From Siphonodentalium dalli (taxonomy: Eukaryota; Mollusca; Scaphopoda; Gadilida; Siphonodentaliidae): DNA of 64,000 bases. The DNA lies in contig CP136067.1 in NCBI GenBank assembly GCA_032622095.1, positions 95,284,707 to 95,348,706 of the forward strand. Reading direction: 5' to 3'. The notes under the pieces were generated by a model. The model had not been told where the DNA came from. It was given only the letters and a program-made list of their open reading frames with translations, and made no database searches. Below are positions 25,072-36,726 of the stretch, piece by piece. The translations under genes and the position numbers were made by a program. Each line of letters begins with the position of its first letter. Positions within the stretch are counted from its first letter, which is position 1.

Positions 25072-25316
25072 TTAGTACTGGATTGTTAACTGCAATTGAC
25101 GGAAAGAGGCTGGCGCCGGTATGGTTCACTACATTCTTCGATTATGACGGCGAGGCTATGTTTGACCCCGATATTTGGAGGGGCACTGAGCCAGATGGGG
25201 ATGACTGCATGTTTCTCTCCAGAGACACAATTGGAGGTCTGTGGGAGTATCGGGCATTACCATGTGGGGGCAGCATAACCCTCAGTTTCATATGCCAACA
25301 AGATATTGGTCAGTGA
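25072..25316 (+). CDS. Exon 3: second half of the C-type lectin-like domain, stop
   Basis: The acceptor TTCTTTTCAG ends at 25071. The two bases TT complete the Val codon begun by the G left from exon 2, then the frame runs to TGA at 25314-25316. It encodes residues 164-244. It carries the core of a C-type lectin-like domain: F194-x4-W199, the loop motif E203-P204-D205, D208-C209-M, W221, C228 and F236-I237-C238. Expected disulphides are C209-C228 and C139-C238. The sugar-binding loop reads EPD, a mixture of the usual EPN (mannose) and QPD (galactose) triplets. The WND calcium motif is replaced by WEY, so calcium-dependent sugar binding is doubtful. The protein ends six residues after the last cysteine, with no membrane anchor. 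Confidence 0.85.
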
Positions 25317-26160
25317 GAAAGTTTTGAGCAAGCTCCTAGTGATAGATTCCGCCAACACAAGTGTTATTCGCATCTCACGGATAAATTTACGACTATAAAT
25401 AAGGAATGTTTCGCAACTTTTCCGACAAAACTCCTAAAAATTATATTACATTTCTACGACGACGCGGCACTCCCAAAATGATGTATATAATAAGCCGTTT
25501 CCAAATATGGAGTGAATTCCCGGCGTAGTAAATGTTTGTGAGAATCAGAATTAGTTAGAAATCGTTTTATTTTCAAGATGCGATGAATATCTTTGACTGA
25601 TCAAAACTTGAAGATGATGTCTTCTATATTGCGAAGAGTAAAATTAGTTAGGGATATATCGCCTGTATTCAGTTTTCCAACAATAGTTGAGTTTGACAAT
25701 GCGTGGGAAAAATCGCCAACTTGTCATTGACCTCTGATCTGTGAAGTAGTCTGTTATGTCATAAACCAATGAAATTGTGCATAGTCTGTGCCACGCTCCA
25801 ATGAAATGGAGGGAATCCCTTCAATACAGAAACTAATTTTAAATGAGACATCCAGAGACGTACATCCGATAGGAGTTTTATCGGCTTTTCAAAGTGACTG
25901 ACGTTTAGGTATTTGTAGTGCTTAAATTTCTGCGGTGCCAAACACTAAACATAATTGGACTCACTGAACGCTGCAAGCATGGACACTCGTGCGCTGTGCG
26001 ATTTTCTCGCTGCACGGTCTATTTGATTAAGCTCAACGCAGACAATAACTGTATTCAATCGGCCAATTGATGTTGGGTTTCCGAGGCTTGGTAGGTGATG
26101 TATGTATGAAACAACAAAACTAATTGACTGAGTGTACGTTTCTTTAAAAACGAGAAATGC
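25317..26160. other. 3' flank of the lectin gene
   Basis: Presumably contains the 3' UTR. I see no canonical AATAAA within the first 500 bases, only AT-rich variants (ATAAATAAGG near 25397). No other gene is seen; the ORF at 25945-26271 (-) overlaps the repeat that follows. Confidence 0.4.
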
Positions 26161-26165
26161 GTTTG

Positions 26166-26520
26166 GGACGGCAATAAGCAGCAACTGCCCGCATGATGAG
26201 TAGCGAAAATAGAACAATATGTAAACGTAGAAAGGCGGCCAACACGTCACCGGTAATGTAAATGGCGTCATACGTATTTAGCTCGGGAAAGAGTATTGTG
26301 TCGACGGAATATATTATAAATTAGCTATAGGTTATCGGCCGCAATAAGTAGAATGCTGCCCCCATCATAAGTAACAAAAGTCGGCCAATAGGTAAAAAAT
26401 AGTCGGCCAATAAGTAGAAAGGTGGCAAATAAGTCAACCGTAACGTAAACGACGTCATACGTATTTAGCTCGATCGGCAAAGAATAATTGGTCGACGGAA
26501 GATATATTACAATTGCTTTC
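26166..26520 (+). repeat. Tandem duplication, two units of about 175 bp
   Basis: Unit 1 (26166-26325) and unit 2 (26338-26520) share 'GCAATAAGnAG', 'AACGTCATACGTATTTAGCTCG' (split by a few changes), 'TGTCGACGGAAtATATTA', and the spacing between them. Unit 2 has an internal duplication of 'GTCGGCCAATAaGTA'. Non-coding. Confidence 0.7.
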
Positions 26521-27679
26521 GGATGAATTACGGTACGGACCGTCACTGATTTTGGGTGAACGTGTGAGAACTATGTATCAGTAATATTATCATATGCTAG
26601 CGTAATTAACGAACCAAAGCAAAACCACTCACACGAGAGTAGCTGTGGCTTTTTTAAAATATTTTTTTTATCAAAATCAGTTTATAGATTCCTTGGTATT
26701 CCCTCAAAATAAGATTCACATAAGGCTATATTTCCTGGGTTCGTCAAATGAATGGACCCCAATCGTAATTTCCAGAATAAATTAGGCAGATCGTACTTCC
26801 GGGTAATCTTGATCGACAGCTTGACTATTCATGGTTATAAAATACTAGTACAAACATCAAAGTGAAAATAGTTATACCTTGTCGAGAGGGGAACGGGAAC
26901 ATCTTTAATAAATTTACCCAATGTATTTCTTTTCTTGACGATGGATGAGAACTGCGGCGGAGATACTATACTATACAGAGAAGCGTGTCCATTTCATAGC
27001 TGTTCATTTCATTCAAAGGTGTCACCGTGTCGATTTCAACGAAAATCGACGAACAACGTCATAGTGTAACTCCCCATTGACCAAGTTCGCCTGAATGTAT
27101 CTTCTGCTTTGTTCATAATTATGTGTTTCCTTTCGATCCCATGGCGAAAATAGTATATTTATGGATTACCGCATGCATGTATGTACTATATAGCCTTATG
27201 ATAACAATTAATTCCTTATTAAATATATGTGATTTCGTTTCGCACAGTACTGCGCCCTACCAAGTGCTGAACATTAAATGCCCAGTAAAACGGTAAATTC
27301 GTGATGCCAATCTTATTATATTTCACATCAGGAATGTCCCACTTCTCACTCGCCTCGATGTGTGTAGACTGTAGTTACAATAGTGTCGTTAGTTAGTGTG
27401 TCTTATTTTCTCAATAAAAGGTAAACTAACGCAACGAATGGACTTACATTGTAATTCAATATTCACAATTCTCATTTGCAATACCAGTAATCGAAAGACG
27501 CAGTAACAAGATTGTCCGATTACGACATTAATGCTTTAAGCCCACCGATCTACTGTGTGACATAGGCGCTCGCGAAATTCAAAACATCAGCGTCGTATTA
27601 AATGATAATTGGTGACGTCACAAAATCAGATATAGTCTATATACGACACAAAGCGTCCGGCTTTGTTTCGTTATCAATA

Positions 27680-28400
27680 TCATTCCCAGTAGAAACAGAC
27701 AGTACTGTGAAATCGCTACATGTTCACAAGTTTGCAAGAATAAAAATTGCTGTATAATTGTTAATGTATTAATGCACACAATGGTATATATCTATGTTAA
27801 TATATTAATCCTGTGAAATAACAATTGCCAATGTTGCTAATTAATAAAATACTTATAATTGGTTGTTTCCACATTGACCGAATTATGAGGCCTCTGTCTG
27901 TCGTATTAGCCTTCGGCCTGTGGCAGGCCAATAGGACAGCCATCGTCCTCATAACTCGGCCAATATGGAAACAACAAATTAATAACACATATTACAGTTG
28001 ATATCGGATGATTGATTGACACTGGACGAATTACGGTCTATGTTTAGGGAGCAACTGTACGTGAATTAACTATCCGTGTAAAATTCCCAGTATAAACATA
28101 CATTACTCTGGAATCCATTCAAGGTATTCACAAAAAATGCAATTGTAATTTAATAACACAGTGTCACAACGATACATTTATGTTAATATGTTCCCACTGT
28201 GAAACAACCCAATTTACCATTGCTAATTACAAAATACTTATTAATTAGGTGTTTCCGCATTGGCCTCAATTATGATGCCTCAGTCTGTCATATTGGCCTC
28301 CGACTCGTGGCCTCGGGTCAATAGGACACACATCGGCTTCGAGCTCATACCTCGGCCAATATGGCAGCAACCAGTTAATAACATATACAAAAGTGTTGGG
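27680..28400 (+). repeat. Tandem duplication (about 400 bp period) with internal hairpins
   Basis: Copy 1 (27680-28005) and copy 2 (28083-28390) share 'TCCCAGTAnAAACA', 'TATGTTAATAT', 'ATTGCTAATTA..AAATACTTAT' and 'CTCGGCCAATATGG'. Each copy contains a hairpin: GGTTGTTTCCACATTGACCG at 27862 pairs with CGGCCAATATGGAAACAACA at 27957. The hairpin core suggests a MITE that has been duplicated together with its flank. Confidence 0.65.
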
Positions 28401-28529
28401 TACAAACCGTAGAAATTGACGCTTTATCCGCTGTCACGGACCGTTGTGTGCATTGTGACTCACGGTTATGGCACCACGGCTACAACTATATTTGCATAAT
28501 CCGAATTAACGGTCCCACATTACTATTTC

Positions 28530-28915
28530 TTTCGTTTCGGAGGTAACAAATATTTGATTCGAGTCGAGGAACCCACCAATCAAAGCTCAGAGTGATAAGA
28601 TATCGATTTTTGAAATTTGTTATTTCTCGAAATGTGTAATTATTTGTGACCCAGAAAAGAGTCGTCAAATCGACGGTCTCGGACAAAATAGATGACTCTA
28701 AACTCAAGTGGTAATAAGGCCATATTTCGTTGAACAACATGTTGATAGATAACATGTGTTTGGCAATTTTATACCATAGTTAACAGCGGTTAGCAATAGT
28801 TTGTTGTAATTATTCAATTCTGATAACAAAAGCATATTTTGAAGAAATGTTGTTTTTGTTGTTGTAATTTGATGATATGGTGATCGTCTGTTCGGATTGA
28901 GTACCTTTAAAATGA
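28530..28915 (+). repeat. Dispersed repeat, copy A (direct partner at 51.9 kb)
   Basis: From AACAAATATTTGATTCGAGT (28546) to GGATTGAGTACCTTTAA (28895-28911) this 385-bp segment matches 51925-52316 in the same orientation. Shared blocks include CGAGGAACCCAC, CGACGGTCTC and GAACAACATGTTGATA. A run of stop-free codons on the minus strand occurs in both copies but in different frames, so it is not a conserved gene. Confidence 0.75.
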
Positions 28916-30840
28916 GCGCATAACTTGATGACGTAGTACAACAAACATGTTACCTAGTAACCTAAACGTAACTATATCCGTCAGATTTTTGAAACGTCCC
29001 TAATATTAATATGTATGCGTGTCACTGTATGGCAGTTTGTGAGCAAATTATCAAAAGATGCTTGTTTTTTATATTCCGTTGCATTTTATGCTTTCAAATT
29101 TGAACACTTGTATTTACAGTGTACGCTGTTGGTACATGTTTGATAAGGAAATGTGTACGCTCATGATACAACTAGAACTGGTGGGATATGCCTGTCTTTA
29201 GCATATTTTCAGAAATAATACAAGCTTGCTCCAAAATTTTCAGAGCGATTGTTTAATTTGCAATTAATTAACTCATTCAACGGGTGCGGTGGGGCGATTG
29301 GTCAGGGAGGCTAAAGCTCGTAGTTAAAATTTGAAAGTGCATGCTCAAGGTTGATAGTATTTCTCGAAAAATTTGAAATGACTACAAAACTAAGTATATG
29401 TATTGTCTGCAGAGCAACCATGAAATACTTTTATTCTGGTTTGCTTAAATCAGCTTAAATTAAAGAGTTCCTAAATGCAGTTTGGTGGCACAATTGTGTC
29501 TTATTGACACTTATGTTCTACTTAAAAAAGCATGCCTTTCCCCTGGAGTTATGCCCGGAATTTAGGGATCTGTATACATTCACTATGAATGCTGCACATG
29601 TTTCATCTAATAATTACATGGACAGCTGCATATAAGTAATGCCCTCTGAGACGATCAATAATAGTATCTTCTAGGGGGCCACCCATTAACTAAAATCTGA
29701 GCGTGAGCATTCAATGACACTTGATCATTCAAGGGTGGACTTTTTTAATAAGTACAGCCTTATTTAAAAATAATTAGAACATACGTGTGCATGTAACCAC
29801 TCACCGTAATTTATTGTAATTGCAATGGAGTCGACTTGTTAAAAGTTTTCATACATTTACCCAATAGCCACTGACTTTGGGATGGAATACAGAACACATT
29901 GACATTATTAAATTGGGTTTCAAGCATATCTTTATTTAGAATAACCGAAAAACGAACATACCTATGTTCACCTAGTAACCTACCTTCAGTTGAATTTGCA
30001 ACCACATCTTTATTTCTCAAGCAATAGCTAAACCAGGGAAATAGTGCTTTAGACATACAATGTCGTGTCATATGATGCCATGTGATGTCAATGTTAAATG
30101 TGTTTGTCTTTTGTGAAGAATATGTCCCAAATTTCACATTGTCTTTGTGATTCTCGTGGGTGGATTGGGAAGGGTGTGTTAATCCTGTGGTGGGATTCAA
30201 ACAGGACGCACGGTCAGGGGTCTCTATCATTCATAAAACTCAATTATAGAATGTGAAATCCTATATAGGCAGCAATTTATATACCTGTACAATGTTTGCA
30301 ATTATATTTAGTTTTCATGTTTTTTCGTCACGTGTTTCCTCGTACATGCCCATTTTGACAAGTGGTGTCAAATATTTAATTATTATTTAATAAGATATAA
30401 TCTTATGTAGGATAAAAATTCAATTCCACCCGTTCAATTGCAGCATGCTTTGCTCTATGTCATGGGTTCGACTGTCGAACATTTCTCAAAATATGAATTT
30501 CTCATGTCTTAAAACTGATTTTTTTCTATGTCAAATTTTCGAAATTAGACCAATTCTAAATAGTGAAACTCAATCAGATGGTTATATTTATGTTCTAGCT
30601 TACTGGAATATGCAAAAAAAAATATCAAACAGGAAACAGCGTGGTATGTTGCTATTAAAACGAACACTCAATACTATTGCTGCTACGCAATTTTAACATG
30701 GCATATATGTCACACATTAATACATTTAGAGATTTTGTATACAGCTTAGTTACTATTTTCACATTTATTCTGCCCCATCGTGCTTTTTAGTACTTATCAT
30801 TGTATTGGCACACCATTTGGTCAATATTCTCATTTCTATT
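28916..30840. other. Non-coding stretch; one long unexplained minus-strand ORF
   Basis: AT-rich and without recognisable features. The only notable open frame is 29811-30230 (-), 139 codons from ATG to stop, with no known domain, membrane segment or low-complexity explanation. I do not annotate it as a gene, because it has no supporting splice, promoter or family evidence. Confidence 0.4.
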
Positions 30841-30842
30841 TA

Positions 30843-31640
30843 ATATCTTATTTACTCAGAGGTAGTAAAACATTTGCAGGAAGGTATGTCGTGTTTTTGA
30901 ATCTGGCATTTTCGGTGACCCACCACCCCGAAACCTGCAAAAAAACTTATTTTTTACTCACAATGTTGTGACACCCACCCCCCTAATGTCACTAAATTTG
31001 GTCTAAAAATCATAAAACACTACTGATATCACCCATATGACTGGGAAATTATCTCATTTAGTTCAAACAGTTTAGCATGTTGCAGAAGCTGTTTTAATTG
31101 AAAAACAGTGTGATAAATTGCTGATCATCAGTAAACCTAGGTCATTGTGCAGTATACACACGATTCCATAATTGCAAACTATTTCCTGATTAGTCTGTCA
31201 ACCAGCCCATACTGTAACATATTCCATACCACTTTTGTTTGTCTATTGGGGCAACTCCTATTATACTAACTAGTTGAAACAGGCTCCCTTCGGGCGCCTA
31301 TATTCAGCGACGGAGAGACCCTTTGTGGGACTTCGCACACATTTTGATCTTAGACAGAGTCTTTATTCAGCGGCGGCTGTTTTGTGCGCTTCAAGCAAAT
31401 TTCGATTATTGAAACATTTGGATTTATATCTATTGTTTAAAAAAATTTGTTTAGATTGAACTCTTTGCTCAATTTAGCAAAACCAATTTTTTTTTTAATT
31501 CAAAAATTTGTAAAACTGACACCGTTGTAACATCTGCAAGGGTACCCCGAGTCACTACACCAAATTTGGTTGAACTCGGTCTAGGGGTCTGAGAGAAAAA
31601 TCCGGACAGATCCTACTCATTTAAATATATAGATTAGAAG
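30843..31640 (-). repeat. Dispersed repeat of about 800 bp, copy 1
   Basis: This is the imperfect reverse complement of about 60130-60905. Shared blocks, read on the + strand here, are TTGCAGGAAGGTATG (30876), CACCCACCCCCC (30973), 'GCGCCTATATTCAGCGACGG' (31295), 'GATCTTAGACAGAGTC' and 'GAGAGAAAAATCCGGACAGATCC' (31591-31613). The copies are about 29 kb apart and inverted. Open frames inside it have no known domain. The class is unknown; the polypurine-like GGGTAGTA end might be a terminus. Confidence 0.75.
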
Positions 31641-31827
31641 CAGTCACAGCACCATACCAGACTTGAATACTTGAGGTCTTGTGAGATCATCTGAGTTGAT
31701 AAACATGCAAATAATTCACTGATTGGCTTGATGCACTGATGACAGTTATTTCCTTGCCATCGGTAGTCACATTACTGTTTGAGACAGTTGCACACTCTTT
31801 TTCCACGAACACAATGCTCTAGGATTT

Positions 31828-32130
31828 AGTTACAACTTTATTTATTTCAGTTTTACATTTCTCGAAGCTTCTTTCCGAAGGGTGTCAGTAAGGAATTTTT
31901 TCACCCACGTCCCATATGCTATATGCCATAGCTTAATGTCATCTCCTCTGAGGCCCATTAACATAAGTTTAGTGTTTTTGCAGCTATAAATTCTTATAGT
32001 ATGTTTTATACTGTTATTGATATCAAATATGGACACAAAAGGTCCTTAGTAAGAAAAATTGCACGAGGTTGTAAAAAACGCGTTTTTTTGTGCCTCGGAC
32101 CTCCCATCCCGACATACCTTCCTGCCATCT
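31828..32130 (-). repeat. Dispersed repeat related to a copy at 48.4-48.7 kb
   Basis: Reverse complement of about 48435-48745. Shared blocks are 'TTTATTTATTTCAGTTTTACATTTCTCGAAGC', 'AAGGGTGTC', 'ATGCCATAGC', 'TTGTAAAAAACGCGTTTTTT' and, at its right end, CATACCTTCCTGCC. That last word is the same terminal motif found in the neighbouring 800-bp repeat, in inverted sense. The whole 30.84-32.13 kb block is therefore bracketed by inverted copies of one end motif. Confidence 0.7.
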
Positions 32131-32265
32131 TTTAATTACCCTCCCTGATTTAGTTATGAACAGTATATAATAACTTTTGTATATTATAGCATGGTCATAT
32201 CTCATTTACTTAGTGTTAACAGTTGTATACTTATGTGACATGTGAATATCCAGCGACGGGATTTA

Positions 32266-33387
32266 GGGTGCATTTACATTGCTATAGAACTGTACACAGA
32301 TCTACACGCAGACTAGTGTAAACGGGTTGATATAGAATGCACACAGAAAGAACACGGTACTAGTTCGTGTGAGCAAACATCGTGTCCGCTATACTTCAAG
32401 GTCAACGCCGATTTGATTAATTGTTACTCGGGCTTGGCGAATGTGTTTTAGTCTTCGTGGTCATTTCAACCCGTGCATTTCGAATATAGAACACGGACAG
32501 GGACGTGGAAACTTGGGTCAAAATTTTCAACAGTTGGAAATATGATACCTGACACAACATTAGTTGTAATTTCCAAACCAACAATAGCTTGAAAATGATC
32601 TTGTAGTTTGATTTTCAAACAATTTATTGGGGGGGGGGGGGTGAGGTACTGTTTTCGGACCAATATTTGCATAATTTCCTACTTTTTATCAATATTTTGG
32701 GCTGGACTGGCCATCAGCTGGACATTTTACAACCTTATCATGGGGGCGGGTGTCAGGTTGGAAATTTCCAACAATTGGAAAGATTGTATCCTGGTCCCTC
32801 CCCATGGCCAGTCAAAAACTGCTAGTTAATTTAAGAAAACAATATTGTCCTATATTTGGTCAACATTGTCATTGGAATTGTCATCAGTTGGAAATGTTAC
32901 TACATTCAAATAAAGGGTATTGTAGGGTGGATACCAATACATATCCATACATATCCAAAATGACCACCACTCAGATGTTGTCAAACAGGAGACCTATATT
33001 TTTATAGATGATCACCTGAAATCCTAAATATTGGTGGAATCTCCATCTAAAGATATATATATGGGTGCTCTCTAGCCTCTCTATCTATTTGTGTACACTA
33101 TTGTTTATTGTGTATTCCTATGCGATTTTCATTCTTTCTTCGAGCCATTATCAAGTGGTATAAGGATACACTTTAAATACATGCGGCACATACCAAATCG
33201 CTGGTCTGCTGATAGTTGATCCATTTTTTGTCTGGCCTAAACTGACACGATTCGCAGTGAATTGTCAATTACCAGTGTACTGATCAGCGCGCGTTCACTA
33301 TTAGTAATCATGTTGTGATCACAGTAATGCGCGACACGTGACTTCATACAGATCTGTATACAGATCTTTCGCAGTGTAAACACACCC
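32266..33387. mobile_element. 1.1-kb TIR element with TTA duplications (PIF/Harbinger-like candidate)
   Basis: The left end GGGTGCATTTACATTGCTAT is complementary to the right end GCAGTGTAAACACACCC. A subterminal palindromic ACAGATCT block lies in both ends. TTA flanks both sides (32263-32265 and 33388-33390). A three-base TTA/TAA target is typical of PIF/Harbinger elements. The interior is non-coding, contains a (G)n run at 32626-32641 and 'TTGGAAAT' repeats, and has probably received later insertions. Confidence 0.55.
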
Positions 33388-33394
33388 TTAGTCA

Positions 33395-33560
33395 GGGGTA
33401 TCACCGGGTTATAAGCGGGAGTTTTGGTCGGGATTTTTGGGGATCGCGGTGCGATCCAAGCTAACTCCCCCTGTGATACCGACCCGGTTGCCGACCTAAA
33501 TCCCACCGGGATCCCAACCAAAAATCCCGACGGGATCTCGGTGGAATCCCAGCGGGATTC
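33395..33560. repeat. Short GC-rich inverted repeat
   Basis: 'TCAGGGGTATCACCGGGTT' (33392) is roughly complementary to 'CCCCTGTGATACCGACCCGG' (33468), and 'TTTTGGTCGGGATTTTTGG' to 'CCAACCAAAAATCCCGACGG'. Further 'ATCCCnnCGGGAT' palindromes follow to 33560. It abuts the TTA-flanked element. Confidence 0.55.
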
Positions 33561-33777
33561 CAGGTGAAATGTGTGTGATCTTATGTTTATTTTATGTGTG
33601 TGATCTTATGATCTATATTTATTCAGTTTATATTTAATAGTCTTTCAACTATTCTGACGTATGTTTTCTAATGTAGTAAGCATAGGGTGGACTCAATTGT
33701 AAGCAAGAATCACCTCAAGATAAACGCATGTATGCTGTTCCAGAAGCTGGGAATAAAATAATTGAGAACTCTCATAA

Positions 33778-33987
33778 AAAACCGCATCTACAGCATCGTC
33801 ATTATTCCACCAGTGTGACAAAGACGCATTGGTTAATCCAGAGAAATATGAATACTGGTACTGCACAAAACCCTTTGTCAAAAAGACATTCATCAATTTC
33901 ACGACGGACATATGCAAGCAGCCAAATAGTTCTAAGAGATATAATGCTCATTGTCTACGAGCAACGGCAATAAATTCGCTGCAATAG
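33778..33987 (+). pseudogene. Crypton/DUF3504-type tyrosine recombinase fragment
   Basis: The frame open from 33778 to the TAG at 33985-33987 contains NPEKYEYWYCTKPFVKKTF, then DICKQ, then YNAHCLRATAINSL. This matches the C-terminal half of the tyrosine recombinase domain carried by Crypton transposons and their domesticated relatives (KCTD1/QRICH1/ZMYM-type DUF3504). There a 'W-Y..-P-x-G-x-x-x-(L/F)' block precedes 'Y-T-N-H-(S/C)-(L/I)-R-A-T-A', which holds the catalytic His and Arg. The fragment starts after a stop at 33775-33777 and ends before the catalytic Tyr, so it is a broken relic. The 81- and 87-codon frames that overlap it in other phases are shadows. Confidence 0.55.
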
Positions 33988-34214
33988 ATTCCATGCAAAG
34001 GTTGCGTTATGTCTATTGGTGTGACATAATCAACCAGTTTGACCTACATGTGTTCACCTTCTTAGACGGTCTAGAACTCCACAAACTTAACGCGATTCTT
34101 CTCGGCAACATTGGCACGTGTCTTCCTTTCGACAATGACACATGGGCACAGCTAATTATATTATCTTCCACGTTTTTGAACTATGGCTCACAACTCATAC
34201 GTATGCGCAAATGA

Positions 34215-35430
34215 CTGGTCATGGACAAACACACTCGCTACTCGACGGAGCATGCAGCTGAACGTAAAAATGTGCACCTTACTCAGAACATATTTTAGAA
34301 CGCTGACTTGGCACTAATGTTGCCCATCGCATGGTGAAATGCGTGTATAGTGTACAATTTCTTCTCATTTTTTCAGCTTCTTTGTAAATACTAAAATATA
34401 GAAATACTATGTCCTGACAATATTGTCGACAGGGCATATTACTTTTGTAAGCTCTTCTGTAAAGGAGGTCAATAAATAAATAAGATACCCACCCACCCAA
34501 CCCTATGGATATAATTTTGCCAGTATCCGCAGTGGCAGTCTACTTCAATGTTGAAAATTCCAAGCTAGTTATACCGTTTCTCGTTTGGCATGAGAGTATA
34601 TGTGTGTATTGAATACGTGGTGCCTTGTGTGGATGGACCGGAGCCAAAGTTATGTTGCTTTGAATTATTATGATGATAAGTAAGAGAGTGTGAGTTGTGT
34701 TCTTCACTAGAAAACAGCCATGTGTGAGAATATGTAAGATGTACATGTATGAATTCGCAAGCGTATCTTGTGCTGTGCCATTGACTAGAAAACAGTTGTG
34801 TATTTGAGTTATGTAATATGTATGAATTTACACGTGTGTCATATACTGTGCCTTAATAAATTATGTACTAATAACATTTCTTAGTTAATTTACATGTCCT
34901 CAGCATGGGAGGCCTCGCATTCCCACCTATCAGCTAATTGGATATCTATGTCTAGCTTTCTCCATTGTTTAGTCTAGCTTTGATTTTGAATATATCATAT
35001 CTGGGAGTAAGGGGAGTAATTTGCAGATAATTATTGTACTAACACTATTTATTAATACTGGTATATTACTAGAACAATTTGTTTCCTTTTTCTTTGAGTC
35101 AATATTATGTTTTTCATATAGCATGGATAACCGTTTAGGCATTCAATAGGCTTATGTTCGGCTCGTGGTGATGTGGTTGGTAGTTGGTAGCTAATATTAA
35201 TCTAGAATAAATTTCGCAACCAACGCGGTTTTGTCAATTCTGGTGTGTTAGCTCCCCATCCGCAACATCACCCATGGCCGGGAACTTACATGTACGGCAT
35301 GGATGTAGATTACACGAAATGGCAGCAATATATCTCACATGGAAGTCACTATACTCGCCAGTTAGTTCACATATATAATGACTGAACCATAAAAGATAGG
35401 ATATTAGATATGCATCAGTTTTTTCTAGCT
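34215..35430. other. Non-coding stretch with a small tandem duplication
   Basis: No gene is seen. At 34706-34852 a roughly 80-bp unit is tandemly duplicated (starting ACTAGAAAACAG at 34707 and 34784, each continuing to a 'GTGCTGTGCC' or 'ATACTGTGCC' end). The rest is AT-rich. Confidence 0.45.
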
Positions 35431-35437
35431 CACTGTG

Positions 35438-35844
35438 ATGGTACGTTCATACACTGGCAAGTTTGCACGGTATGGTTTGCAGGCATTGTGTCGTAGAAAA
35501 CAATATGGTGCCAGTATATGAACGGCAACAAACATATAAGATGCATCTATACCACAGCTAATTGCGTGCGAAATAAAATCTATGTAGTTCCACCTAGCGA
35601 TGTTACCGGAATTTGCCTTTAAATAGCATGCAATTATCTCGCAAGAATAAATCATACAGGTATTTGAATGCAAATTACAGTAGCACCGTTACATATGGAA
35701 CTACATAAGTTTTACTTCTCATGTCGTTAGCTTTGGTAAAGATGCATGTTATGTTTCCGTTCATATTCTGGCACCATGCGGTTTTCTATGACGAAATGCC
35801 TGCAAAACATACCGTGCAAACTTGCCAGCGTATGAACGTACCAT
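35438..35844. mobile_element. Imperfect hairpin MITE, 407 bp
   Basis: The termini ATGGTACGTTCATACACTGG and CCAGCGTATGAACGTACCAT are complementary. Pairing continues through AAGTTTGCACGGTATG/CATACCGTGCAAACTT, the 'GTCGTAGAAAAC/GTTTTCTATGACG' block and 'TGGTGCCAG' to about 150 bp per arm. No clear target duplication is seen. Part of its interior (ATCTTTGGTAAAGGTGCG-like) resembles 14470-14490. Confidence 0.7.
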
Positions 35845-35900
35845 GAATGCCGTGATTCGAGTCCCCATATAAATATTATCTCATATATATTTTGAAGACC

Positions 35901-35914
35901 TCTGTTTGTTTGTT

Positions 35915-35950
<36 letters not shown>

Positions 35951-36456
35951 ATTTATACAAATCTACGATTCTCGACCGATCGGGACGAAACTTGGTACGT
36001 GTGTGTAGTTTGACCAGGCGGTGAACGTTGTCGTATTGGCGAGCCCGTGCGGCGCCCGCTTCGCGCATGCGCAGACGAGATCTCGGAAACGGGTGGAGCT
36101 ATCGACTTGAAATTTGCTATGTGAATGTATCTTACCCCGGATACGAATGTTATCGGGTCGCCGAGCCCGTGCGACGCAAGCTTCGCGCATGCGCAGATCA
36201 GATCTCGGAAACGGGTGGAGCTGTCGACTTGAAATTTGCTATGTGAATGTATCTTGCCCCGGATACGAATTTTATCGGGTCGCCGAGCCCGTGCGACGCC
36301 AGCTTCGCGCATGCGCAGACCAGATCTCGGAAACGGGTAGAGCTATCGACTTGAAATTTGGTTTTTGAATAGCCCGGACAACGTCGGGTTGGGTAGAGCT
36401 ATCGACTTGAAATTTGGTTTTTGAATAGCCCGGACAACGTCGGGCTCATCGGCTAG
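35901..36456 (+). mobile_element. Helitron-like non-autonomous element
   Basis: The right end has the hairpin GCCCGGACAACGTCGGGC at 36428-36445, followed by TCATCGG and CTAG (36453-36456) and then T, matching the Helitron 3' rule (hairpin, CTRR, insertion before T). The left boundary is placed at TCTGTTTG (35901), giving the expected 5' TC. Inside are a TCTG microsatellite (35921-35949) and about three direct copies of a 110-bp unit ('TCTCGGAAACGGGTGGAGCT..CGACTTGAAATTTG' and 'GAGCCCGTGCGACGC'). The last 57 bp before the hairpin are duplicated (36336 and 36393). ORFs on both strands are repeat frames. It sits in AT dinucleotide-rich DNA like the copies near 50 and 60 kb. Confidence 0.65.
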
Positions 36457-36726
36457 TTATATATATTTTGAATTGACTTAATTTGGTCACCATTTTTCGA
36501 AGTGATGGCCTTTGAACGCTAAAATCTCCTTAAAACGAATATCTTCGATATGAGGATTTTGAAGTATCCGCAATGAGTTATGGTGAGAGATAATTTGTCC
36601 AATATATAGACTGCTGATATCTTCAGAAACGTATCTGGGCTTTATTTTTATAGAATAAATAAATACAACACGGTCAGACAAATAAACATACTTAAGACAC
36701 ACAATATAGTAAATGGGGACATGTCT

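Noticed and set aside
29811..30230. 139-codon minus-strand ORF
   Set aside because: No recognisable domain, no promoter or splice context, AT-rich surroundings; kept only as a remark.
35840..35880. Possible tRNA or SINE B-box (GTGATTCGAGTCCCCAT)
   Set aside because: No A-box at the right distance and no cloverleaf can be drawn.
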